From contig JASHPW010000047.1 of the NCBI GenBank assembly GCA_030037895.1, positions 1-33,824 on the forward strand: a stretch of 33,824 nt of DNA, given 5' to 3'. Shown here one piece after another: positions 1-7,101 of the stretch; the first letter of the stretch is position 1; each line of letters begins with the position of its first letter. The notes under the pieces are model-generated. The model was not told the origin of the DNA. It made no database searches and saw only the letters and a list, made by a program, of their open reading frames with translations. Made by a program: the position numbers and the translations under genes. Source of the stretch: Xanthobacteraceae bacterium. Lineage in GTDB: Bacteria; Pseudomonadota; Alphaproteobacteria; Rhizobiales; Xanthobacteraceae.

Positions 1-195
1 GCGGCGTTCGAGTCGCTTCCCGGCTCGAGCTTCGTAGTCAACGGCGCGCCGCTGCCGCCGAACTCGGCGCTGACCTCGGCGGGCGCCGAGCTTTACCTCA
101 CCGCGCACGTCTCGCTGCTCGCCAAGTTCGACGGCGAGTTCGCCCCCGGCTCGCAGATCTACGCCGGTTCCGGCACGCTCCGCTATACTTGGTGA
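1..195 (+). CDS. C-terminal end of an autotransporter beta-barrel protein (5' truncated by window)
   Basis: Frame 1 is open from the first base to a TGA at 193-195 and gives 64 residues with no start codon needed, so this is the 3' end of a larger gene. The peptide alternates polar and hydrophobic residues, as in outer-membrane strands (for example AELYLTAHVSLLAKFDGEF), and ends GSGTLRYTW. A C-terminal aromatic residue after an alternating strand is the usual BAM-recognition signature of autotransporter barrels. The likely role is the translocator domain of a type V secreted protein in the outer membrane. The passenger lies outside the window, so its function cannot be told. Other outer-membrane barrels (porins) also end this way, but the Gly-rich G-x-L-x-Y-x-W ending fits the autotransporter domain best. 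Confidence 0.65.
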   Translation, partial: AAFESLPGSSFVVNGAPLPPNSALTSAGAELYLTAHVSLLAKFDGEFAPGSQIYAGSGTLRYTW

Positions 196-227
196 GCGAA
201 GCAAAAACAGTCGGCCGCGGATTCCTA

Positions 228-1175
228 TCACCCCCTGTTATTGCGCAGCACGACGCAGGCGCCGCCGGCGGCGATGAGTTTGGCGCACAATTTCTCCAGA
301 TACGCGCGGTCGTCGTCGGCGATGCGAATCATGTAGCGCGTCGCGCTGCCCATTCCGGGCAGCCGGCCCTGCAGTACGATCGGCTCGCGGTCGCCGATCA
401 GCGTGGCATATTGCTTCTGCAGCGCGCGATAGGTCGCCCAGGCCCGGCGCTCCGACCAGTTGGCGGTAAGCTGCGCGCCCCAACGCGGCACGTAAGCCGC
501 CATGCGCCGCGCCTCGTGCTTCGGCGCCAGGAGGAGGTGCGCGAGCCTGGTGCAGGGCACGCCCTGCGGGATCGTCGTCTCCGAGGTTTGCGGCGGCGAC
601 GGAGAGGCCCACTCGTCGGCCGTCCAACCGGTGATGATCGCCACGTAATTGCGCGTCTCGATCGGCAAAGCGCGCCGGCCGGCGAGCCATTCGCCGACCC
701 GCGCCGGGCCGGCATTATACCCGGCCGCGGCCAAGCCGAGATTGCCGAACTTGTTGCGCAGCTCATGCAGATAGCTCGCCGCGTGGCGCAGCGCCTCGAT
801 CGGGTCGAACGGATCGGCGAGGCCGCGGAAATCCGCCGTCTGCGGCATGAATTGCGCGATGCCTTGTGCGCCCTTGGGGCTGACGGCAAGGGCATTGAAG
901 CGGCTCTCCTGCCAGATAACGCGGGCAAGGAACTCGACCGGAATTTCGTTCTCCGCCGCGGCTTGCTCGATCGTGCGGCAGATATCGCCGGCGGTCGGCG
1001 CCGGAGCCGCGCCCGTCTCACCCGCCGGCGCGGCTTTGCCCGGCTCCGGCGGGGACGCACCCGCTTCTGCGGGGCGGCTTGCGGCCGGTTGTGCGGCGCC
1101 TCTCCCAGTCATGCCGAGGAGCGCGCCCAAGACCATCAGAGCGCAGGCGAGCGCCGATCCGACACGAGGTGTCAT
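228..1175 (-). CDS. Lytic murein transglycosylase (SLT domain), exported
   Basis: This is a soluble lytic transglycosylase of the Slt70-like goose-lysozyme fold, which cleaves the MurNAc-GlcNAc bond of peptidoglycan to leave 1,6-anhydro-MurNAc in the periplasm. I chose the ATG at 1175 (MTPRVGSAL); an in-frame TTG lies three codons upstream. The N-terminus is a Sec signal peptide (hydrophobic stretch about residues 5-27, AAQ cleavage site), followed by a Pro/Ala-rich linker to about residue 65. The catalytic domain shows [13 protein letters not shown] (catalytic Glu in QES), [13 protein letters not shown] and [11 protein letters not shown], which are the three classical SLT motifs. The C-terminal 120 residues carry no domain I can name; their end ([18 protein letters not shown]) could be a small binding module. 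The gene runs in the same direction as the ClC gene upstream but about 190 bases separate them. Confidence 0.85.
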   Translation of the reverse strand: MTPRVGSALACALMVLGALLGMTGRGAAQPAASRPAEAGASPPEPGKAAPAGETGAAPAPTAGDICRTIEQAAAENEIPVEFLARVIWQESRFNALAVSPKGAQGIAQFMPQTADFRGLADPFDPIEALRHAASYLHELRNKFGNLGLAAAGYNAGPARVGEWLAGRRALPIETRNYVAIITGWTADEWASPSPPQTSETTIPQGVPCTRLAHLLLAPKHEARRMAAYVPRWGAQLTANWSERRAWATYRALQKQYATLIGDREPIVLQGRLPGMGSATRYMIRIADDDRAYLEKLCAKLIAAGGACVVLRNNRG

Positions 1176-1228
1176 ACGGGGCAATGTAGGCTGTACGCCG
1201 TCGCGAAATTGCCCGAATCTATTTCTTT

Positions 1229-1265
1229 GCGGCCGCGTAGGGATATTCGCGGCCGCGTAGGGATA
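1229..1265. repeat. Two-copy 20-bp-period direct repeat containing GCGGCCGC
   Basis: GCGGCCGCGTAGGGATA occurs at 1229-1245 and again at 1249-1265, a perfect 17-nt match with period 20. It lies in the roughly 190-base gap between the ClC stop codon and the transglycosylase start, so on the minus strand it falls in the transglycosylase leader, about 55-90 nt upstream of its ATG. No gene is visible in this gap. The repeat could be an operator or simply a slippage duplication. Confidence 0.7.
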
Positions 1266-1365
1266 GATGGTGTCGCCGGTCTGTCTTGCGGCGGCCGGAG
1301 GATCGGCTGCACGCGGCCGTCGGCGTTCCGGCGCAACCTGTCAACATCCGCCCCGCAACGGTCCT

Positions 1366-3117
1366 CTATTCCTCGCCGACAAGTTCCTGCCGCTGTCGCT
1401 CCAGCTCTGCCGCGTAGCGGCGCAGCGCGTAGGCCTCGGTCAAGAGCCCGAGGACGCGGCGGTCGCGATAGGAACCGACGACGGCGAGAACTTCCGCCTC
1501 GGCGCGATCGAAGGCGAGAACCGCTTCCTTGATCGTCATGCCCGGCAGCAGCATGTCGTCGCCGTTGTGGAGGAGCTCCTTGACCGATTTGCTCGGCGAG
1601 GCTTCCGCGGCGTGGGCATCCGCAACCCTGACCATGCCGGCATAACGTTCTTCATCGTCGACCGCGACGACATAGGTCGTGGAGCCGAGCGGAAAGGCTT
1701 CGCGGAACGAGCCGATGGCGATCGCGGCCGGCACGGTGCGCACATCGTGACGCATCATCTTGCCCACGGTCAGCTCGCGCATCCAACCGACATCGGCGGC
1801 GCTGCGGATCGTCTCCCCGCGCAGATGGAAGCGCCAGGTGGCGAATGAATAGCCGAACGCTTCCCGCGTCAGTTGCGAGGAGACGATCACGGCAATGAGC
1901 ACCGCGGTCGTGAGCCACAGATCGCCCGTCGTTTCCAACGCGATGAAAATCATGGTCAGCGGTCCGCCGATGACCGAGGCCGCGAGCGCGCTCATGCCGA
2001 TCACGGCATAGGCGTTTGGGTCGAACGAGGCGCTCGGCCAGATCATGGCCAGGGCAACCGCCAGGAGATGGCCGCCGAGCGCTCCGATCAGCAGCGAGGA
2101 AAAGAACAAGCCGCCGCGGAATCCGCAGCCGAGCGAAACGATCGACGCTATGATCTTGAGGACGAAGAAAAACGCCACGGTCCACAGCGAAAGGTCGAGC
2201 ACTCCGGACAGGCGCAAAGCCCCGTGGCCGGACGACATTACCTGCGGGGACACGATGGCCAAAAGGCCGACGCCGAGGCCGCCGGCCGTTGTGCGCAGCA
2301 CCGGCCGCACCTTGAGTCGCGCAAACAGGCTTTCACACAGCGCCACGCCGCGCATGAGGACGATGCCGGCTGCGGCGCATAAGAGACCGATGGTCGCGGC
2401 GATCACCAGATCATGCGTCGCGACAATCATGCCTTCGGGGGCAACGACGCCGACCTCGGCGGGCGCGAGCTGATGCGCGACGAGGTAGCCGATCAGCGCC
2501 GCGACGCCGACCGGCGCGAGACTGGGCGGTGAATAGCCGCCGATGATCAGTTCAAATCCATAGAAGGCGCCGGCGAGCGGCGCGCCGAACGCCCCCGCAA
2601 TTCCTGCGGCGGCGCCGCAGCCCACGAGAGTGCGCAGGTCGTTACGGCGCAGTCGAAACGCATTGCCGATGCGCGAGGCGATGCCGCTCGCCAATTGCGT
2701 ATAGCCGGCTTCCAGGCCCACCGAAGCCCCGACCCCGCTCGACCAGACGGTCTGCGCCGCGACGATGATGCTGCCGATCAGCGACATGCGGCCGCCGTGC
2801 AGCGCGTTCGCTTCGATCGGATCAATTTCCCGTTCCGGCCGCCAACGCGCGATCAGCTCCCGGGCGACGCCGAACGCGAGTCCGCCGGCAAACGGCACGG
2901 AGACCGCCACGATGGGATCAAGTCGCAGCAAGCCCGACAGCCGCTCGCTGGGACCGACGTGGAAGAACAGACGATGCAGCAGGTCGACGCTCGTGCCCAT
3001 GACGGTTACGACCAGCCCGGCGCTCGCGCCGACCACCGCCGCTAGCGCGATCAGGCTCGACTCCCGCGCCCGCACGATGGCACGCAGGCGCCGCGGCATC
3101 TCCCATCGGCTGGTCAT
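1366..3117 (-). CDS. ClC-family chloride channel/transporter with C-terminal CBS domains
   Basis: This is an integral membrane ClC protein with about ten hydrophobic helices, followed by a cytoplasmic C-terminus of about 130 residues built like a CBS pair (VGKMMRHDVRTVP..., then LLHNGDDMLLPGMT...). Recognisable ClC elements are GASVGLEAGYTQ, where the Glu aligns with the gating Glu of GREGP, and AAAGIAGAFGAPLAGAFYGFEL, which aligns without gaps to the AAFNAPLAGILFIIEE stretch of E. coli ClC. In that alignment the internal proton-pathway Glu (E203 of EcClC) is Leu, and the GSGIP loop is replaced by EANALHGGRMS, so anion selectivity and H+ coupling may differ. The start is uncertain. The frame is open to an ATG at 3201, but the leader MTFVDHPSLT... 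looks non-coding and contains a TTGACC, so I prefer the ATG at 3117; a GTG at 3129 has a better AGAGG. It is divergent from the sorbosone-dehydrogenase-like gene. Confidence 0.85.
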   Translation of the reverse strand: MTSRWEMPRRLRAIVRARESSLIALAAVVGASAGLVVTVMGTSVDLLHRLFFHVGPSERLSGLLRLDPIVAVSVPFAGGLAFGVARELIARWRPEREIDPIEANALHGGRMSLIGSIIVAAQTVWSSGVGASVGLEAGYTQLASGIASRIGNAFRLRRNDLRTLVGCGAAAGIAGAFGAPLAGAFYGFELIIGGYSPPSLAPVGVAALIGYLVAHQLAPAEVGVVAPEGMIVATHDLVIAATIGLLCAAAGIVLMRGVALCESLFARLKVRPVLRTTAGGLGVGLLAIVSPQVMSSGHGALRLSGVLDLSLWTVAFFFVLKIIASIVSLGCGFRGGLFFSSLLIGALGGHLLAVALAMIWPSASFDPNAYAVIGMSALAASVIGGPLTMIFIALETTGDLWLTTAVLIAVIVSSQLTREAFGYSFATWRFHLRGETIRSAADVGWMRELTVGKMMRHDVRTVPAAIAIGSFREAFPLGSTTYVVAVDDEERYAGMVRVADAHAAEASPSKSVKELLHNGDDMLLPGMTIKEAVLAFDRAEAEVLAVVGSYRDRRVLGLLTEAYALRRYAAELERQRQELVGEE

Positions 3118-3237
3118 TTTAGCGATCACGGCGGCGGCCTCTGGCGTTTCATGTTTTAATATAACCCACACGGTCAATGACGGATGGTCGACGAATGTCA
3201 TTGCTATGGGACGCTGTCCCTAAGAAATTGTCATAAT

Positions 3238-3262
3238 GGAACTCCTCTGATTGTGGCTTGTT
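3238..3262 (+). promoter_or_regulatory. EcfG-type general stress promoter upstream of the sorbosone-dehydrogenase-like gene
   Basis: GGAAC at 3238-3242 is followed after 17 nt by GTT at 3260-3262. This matches the GGAAC...(C)GTT layout known for the alphaproteobacterial EcfG/PhyR general stress response. A start around 3268 would give a leader of about 35 nt to the ATG at 3304, with AGGAG at 3293-3297. The C of CGTT is a T here. A second match of the same kind lies 1.4 kb downstream, which strengthens the call. Confidence 0.55.
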
Positions 3263-3303
3263 CACGTCGCGCACGCGCCGAGAAACCTCGCCAGGAGCAC
3301 GTC

Positions 3304-4668
3304 ATGCCCCACGTTCGGGCGATCATTGCGGCGGCGGTCGCCGCGGCTGCCATTGCCGCTGCTCTGCCGCTTTTGGCCCAGACGGACTCCCGTCTGCTCG
3401 AAAGCAAGGCGGCGTTCGGCGACTGGCACGCGGACAGTCCGGGGACTCGGCGGCTGATCAGACCGCAGGATCTTCCGGCCCCCGATCTTGCCGCCTCGAC
3501 CAGGAATGTGGTCGCCGTCGTGCGCCGCACCGAGGCGGAAAAGCCGGTCGTCCCGGCCGGCTTCGAGGTCAATCTGTTTGCCTCCGGTCTTTCGCGTCCG
3601 CGGCTCATTCGGATCGCGCCGAACGGCGACATCTTTGCCGCGGAAAGCGCCGCCGGGCGCGTACGGGTGCTGCGGTCGAACGCCGATGGCGGAGTGCAAG
3701 CGACCGTGTTCGCGTCCGGATTGCTCAACCCGTTCGGCATCGCCTTCTATCCGCCGGGCCCCAACCCCGAATGGGTCTATGTCGGCAACACCGATTCCGT
3801 CGTCCGCTTTCCTTACCGCAACGGCGACCTTGAGGCGCGCGGCGGCGCCGAGACGATCGTTCCGCGCCTGCCGGTCGGCGGCCACCGCACCCGCGACGTG
3901 GCGTTCTCGCCGGACGGCCGAACCATGTATGTCTCAGTCGGTTCCGGCTCCAATGTCGGCGATGGAATGGAAACGCCGGGCGCGGCGGAGTTGGAAACGT
4001 GGAAGTCGACGCATGCGCTCGGCGCCGCCTGGGGCAGCGAGGCCGGGCGCGCCGACGTCTTGGCTTTCGATCCGCAAGGCAAGAACCGTCGCATCTTCGC
4101 CGGCGGCATCCGCAACTGCGTCGGCATGGCGGTCGCGCCGCAAAGCGGCGAATTGTGGTGCTCGACCAACGAACGCGACGGGCTCGGCGACAACGTTCCG
4201 ACCGACTACATCACGCGTGTGCGCGAGGGCGCGTTCTACGGCTGGCCCTGGTATTATATCGGCGCCAACGAAGATCCTCGCCATCGCGGCGAGCGGGAAG
4301 ACCTCAAGGACAAGATCACAGTTCCCGACGTGCTGCTGCAAGCGCATTCGGCTTCGCTGCAGATGACCTTCTACGAGGGAACGCAATTCCCGGCCGAATA
4401 TCGCGGCAACATCTTCGCCGCGGAACACGGCTCCTGGAATCGTTCCAAGCGGACCGGCTACAAGGTCATCCGCGTGATCATGAAGGACGGCGCGCCGACA
4501 GGCGAATACGAGGATTTCGCCACCGGCTTCGTGGTCGACGATTCCGAAGTCTGGGGGCGGCCGGTCGGCGTGGCCGTCGACAAGGACGGCGCCCTGCTTG
4601 TCTCCGAGGATGCGAACGGCACCATCTGGCGTATCACTTATTCGGGCAAGGCCGCGCCGGCGCGTTGA
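3304..4668 (+). CDS. Exported PQQ-dependent sugar dehydrogenase, L-sorbosone dehydrogenase-like
   Basis: This protein has 454 residues. I chose the ATG at 3304 because AGGAG lies 6 nt upstream and the protein then begins with a clean signal peptide (MPHVRAIIAAAVAAAAIAAALPLLAQ). The mature part is a beta-propeller of the glucose/sorbosone dehydrogenase family. GLSRPRLIRIAPNGDIF, SGLLNPFGIAFYP, VGGHRTRDVAFSPDG, GIRNCVGMAVAPQSGELW, DYITRVREGAFYGWPW and NIFAAEHGSWNRSKRTGYKV are the typical blade motifs of this family. Known members oxidise aldoses or sorbosone with PQQ in the periplasm; the true substrate here cannot be read from sequence. No cytochrome domain is fused to it. It stands alone, behind an EcfG-like promoter (3238-3262), and the next operon has its own promoter, so it is probably monocistronic and stress-induced. 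Confidence 0.8.
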   Translation: MPHVRAIIAAAVAAAAIAAALPLLAQTDSRLLESKAAFGDWHADSPGTRRLIRPQDLPAPDLAASTRNVVAVVRRTEAEKPVVPAGFEVNLFASGLSRPRLIRIAPNGDIFAAESAAGRVRVLRSNADGGVQATVFASGLLNPFGIAFYPPGPNPEWVYVGNTDSVVRFPYRNGDLEARGGAETIVPRLPVGGHRTRDVAFSPDGRTMYVSVGSGSNVGDGMETPGAAELETWKSTHALGAAWGSEAGRADVLAFDPQGKNRRIFAGGIRNCVGMAVAPQSGELWCSTNERDGLGDNVPTDYITRVREGAFYGWPWYYIGANEDPRHRGEREDLKDKITVPDVLLQAHSASLQMTFYEGTQFPAEYRGNIFAAEHGSWNRSKRTGYKVIRVIMKDGAPTGEYEDFATGFVVDDSEVWGRPVGVAVDKDGALLVSEDANGTIWRITYSGKAAPAR

Positions 4669-4683
4669 ACCCGCCGCGCGGCT

Positions 4684-4708
4684 GGAACACGCGATTGGAC
4701 AGAACGTT
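4684..4708 (+). promoter_or_regulatory. EcfG-type general stress promoter of the MFS-otsB-GH15 operon
   Basis: GGAAC (4684-4688), 16 nt, CGTT (4705-4708): an exact match to the EcfG consensus. It lies 15 nt after the previous stop codon and 41 nt before the ATG at 4750. Trehalose genes are known members of the EcfG/PhyR regulon in several alphaproteobacteria, and otsB is the second gene here, so context supports the call. Confidence 0.65.
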
Positions 4709-4749
4709 AGTTGCCGGGGGCCTGCGCCACGTGCCTCGGGCAATCGGAC

Positions 4750-6294
4750 ATGAATCAACCTGCACGTAATGCAGCGCCTGTTGCCGATTCAGCGCAGCGC
4801 CAGCCGCCGCCGTCTCGCGTGCACCGATTGCGCGGGCGCATCACGCCAGCGGCGCGCCCGCGCTCCGGCGTCGTCGTCGAAACCGATATCCCCGCCCGCC
4901 TCGACGCATTGCCGTTCGGGCGCTTCCATCTTCTGGTGATTACCGCTCTTGGCATCACCTGGATACTGGACGGCCTCGAAGTGACGCTCGCCGGCACGCT
5001 CTCCGCAGAACTCATGCGGAGTTCCGCCCTGGGTCTGAGCAATGCGCAGGTCGGACTTGCAGGAAGCTGCTACCTCTGCGGTGCGGTGGCCGGCGCCTTC
5101 TGCTTCGGCTGGCTGACCGATCGCCTGGGGCGCAAGAAACTTTTCTCAATAACCCTTGTGGTCTATCTCACGGCGACCGCCGCCACCGGTTTGTCCTGGA
5201 ATGCCGCGAGTTTCGTGTTGTTCCGTTCCCTCACCGGCGCCGGCATCGGCGGCGAATACACCGCCATCAATTCGACAATCCAGGAGCTTATTCCAGCCCG
5301 CCTGCGCGGCTGGACCGACCTCCTCATCAACGGCAGCTTCTGGATCGGGGCGGCCGTTGGTGCGGGCGGCTCGATCGTCTTGCTTGATCCCGCCGTTATC
5401 GATCCGGGGCTTGGCTGGCGGCTGGCATTCCTGATCGGTGCCGTTATAGGACTTGTCATTCTCATCATGAGACGTTGGCTTCCGGAAAGCCCCCGCTGGC
5501 TGATGACCCACGGTTTCCTGAAAGAAGCCGACGCGATCGTTCGCGGGATCGAAGCGCGCTTTGTACAGAGCGGTCGGGCGCAGGTCCCCGCGCCGCCGCC
5601 GCGCGTGCGGCTCCGCGTGCGCGATCACACGCCGCTCGCCGAGGTCGTGCGCGTCCTGTTCGGGACCTACCGCCAGCGCACGCTGGTCGGCCTCACCCTG
5701 ATGGCGGCGCAGGCCTTTTTCTACAACGCGATCTTCTTCACTTATGCGCTGATCCTGACCGACTTCTATGGCACGCCGGCCGACCGGATCGGCTGGTACA
5801 TCCTGCCTTTCGCGACCGGCAACGTGCTCGGGCCGATCCTGCTCGGCCGGCTGTTCGACACGGTCGGCCGCAAGGTGATGATCGCATCGACCTATGGGAT
5901 ATCGGGTCTCCTCTTGGCCGCCACCGCCGGCCTGTTCAGCCAAAACGTCTTGTCGGCGCCGATGCTGACCATCGCCTGGATGGCTATCTTCTTCTTTGCC
6001 TCGGTGGCGGCAAGCTCGGCCTATCTGACCGTGAGCGAGACTTTTCCGCTCGAAATTCGCGCTCTCGCCATCGCCTTCTTTTACGCGGTCGGCACCGGAA
6101 TCGGCGGCGGCGGCGGCCCGCTGCTGTTCGGCGTCCTGATCGGCACCGGCTCGCGCGGAAGCGTCGCCGTCGGCTATTTCATCGGCTCGGCCCTGATGAT
6201 GATCGCCGCCGCGGTCGAGGCCCGCTGGGGCGTAGCCGCCGAGCGCAAGCCATTGGAAGCGGTGAGCCGCCCGCTGTCGTTTGTCGACTCGTGA
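4750..6294 (+). CDS. MFS transporter (sugar/organic-acid type, 12 TM)
   Basis: This is a 514-residue major facilitator. A hydrophilic N-terminal tail of about 55 residues precedes TM1 (LLVITALGITWILDGLEVTL). MFS signature A after TM2 is present as GWLTDRLGRKKLF, and PESPRWL occurs after the sixth helix as in sugar-porter and aromatic-acid MFS members. A long charged loop (about residues 250-290) separates the two halves, and GRLFDTVGRKVM repeats signature A in the C-half. The frame is open to a TTG at 4711, but the ATG at 4750 is more credible. It is the first gene of an operon, with 6 nt to otsB, behind an EcfG-like promoter. The substrate is unknown. Its linkage to otsB and a GH15 enzyme suggests a sugar such as trehalose or a breakdown product, but this is inference. 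Confidence 0.85.
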   Translation: MNQPARNAAPVADSAQRQPPPSRVHRLRGRITPAARPRSGVVVETDIPARLDALPFGRFHLLVITALGITWILDGLEVTLAGTLSAELMRSSALGLSNAQVGLAGSCYLCGAVAGAFCFGWLTDRLGRKKLFSITLVVYLTATAATGLSWNAASFVLFRSLTGAGIGGEYTAINSTIQELIPARLRGWTDLLINGSFWIGAAVGAGGSIVLLDPAVIDPGLGWRLAFLIGAVIGLVILIMRRWLPESPRWLMTHGFLKEADAIVRGIEARFVQSGRAQVPAPPPRVRLRVRDHTPLAEVVRVLFGTYRQRTLVGLTLMAAQAFFYNAIFFTYALILTDFYGTPADRIGWYILPFATGNVLGPILLGRLFDTVGRKVMIASTYGISGLLLAATAGLFSQNVLSAPMLTIAWMAIFFFASVAASSAYLTVSETFPLEIRALAIAFFYAVGTGIGGGGGPLLFGVLIGTGSRGSVAVGYFIGSALMMIAAAVEARWGVAAERKPLEAVSRPLSFVDS

Positions 6295-6300
6295 GAGGAT

Positions 6301-7101
6301 ATGAAGGTGCACGACCAAGTGGATATTCCGACCCTCGACATGGAAATTGCGACACCCTCGCTCGCGTCCGACCTCAGCGAATGCGCGATCCTGCTCGACA
6401 TCGACGGCACCATCCTCGATATCGCGCCGGCGCCGCAGGACGTCCGGGTGCCTCCGACTTTGCGGCATACGCTTTCCCGTCTGCAGGAGCTGACCGGCGG
6501 CGCCTTGGCGCTGGTGAGCGGCCGATCGCTCAACGATATCGATTCGATGTTTGCGCCCCTGCAGTTTGCGGCCATCGGCGGCCACGGCGCCGAATTCCGC
6601 CCGGTCGCGGGCGGCAAGCCGCAAGTGCGCGTAGGATCACTGAACTCCGCCTTGAAGCGCAAGCTCGCGACCCTCACCGAACTTGCTCCGGGCATTCTGG
6701 TTGAGGACAAGGGCTATTCAATCGCGCTCCACTATCGGCTGGCGCCCGGTCAGGGGGCGAAATTGCACGCGGCCGCCGCCGCCATTTGTGCGCAAATGGC
6801 GCCGGGCTCGGTCGCCATCCTGCCGGGCAAGCTGGTCGTCGAGATCAAGCCTCTGGGGATCAGCAAGGCGCTGGCGGTGCGCCAACTGATGAACTACCCG
6901 CCCTTCGCCGAGCGGCATCCGATTTTCATCGGCGACGACACGACCGACGAGGCGGTATTCGGGGTCATTCCCGATTTCGGCGGGCACGGCTTTTCCGTTG
7001 GCCGGGTCGTTCCCGGCGTGAACGGTCATTTCGCTACGCCTGGGGACGTGCGCTCGTGGTTGGCGCGGATCGCGGCCGGCCGCGGGGACGCGGCAGGATG
7101 A
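6301..7101 (+). CDS. otsB: Trehalose-6-phosphate phosphatase
   Basis: This HAD-superfamily phosphatase removes phosphate from trehalose 6-phosphate to give trehalose in the cytoplasm. The 266 residues match the usual OtsB length. Motif I is LLDIDGTILDIAP, with nucleophile Asp33 and acid/base Asp35; motif II is ALVSGRSL (about 70-77); the conserved Lys is in EIKPLGISKALAV (about 181-193); and motif IV is FIGDDTTDEAVF (209-220), with the metal-binding Asp pair. It starts 6 nt after the MFS stop codon, and its stop overlaps the GH15 start as ATGA (7098-7101), so the three genes should be co-transcribed and the last two translationally coupled. Trehalose-6-phosphate synthase (otsA), its usual partner, is not in the window. 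Confidence 0.92.
   Translation: MKVHDQVDIPTLDMEIATPSLASDLSECAILLDIDGTILDIAPAPQDVRVPPTLRHTLSRLQELTGGALALVSGRSLNDIDSMFAPLQFAAIGGHGAEFRPVAGGKPQVRVGSLNSALKRKLATLTELAPGILVEDKGYSIALHYRLAPGQGAKLHAAAAAICAQMAPGSVAILPGKLVVEIKPLGISKALAVRQLMNYPPFAERHPIFIGDDTTDEAVFGVIPDFGGHGFSVGRVVPGVNGHFATPGDVRSWLARIAAGRGDAAG

Noticed and set aside
3207-3219. GGGAC-GCT-GTCCC inverted repeat between the ClC and sorbosone dehydrogenase genes
   Set aside because: Only a five-base stem; expected often in GC-rich DNA.
5146-6624. 492-residue minus-strand frame
   Set aside because: Antisense to the MFS gene and otsB, both of which have clear family motifs; composition is Gln/Asp/Arg-rich without structure.
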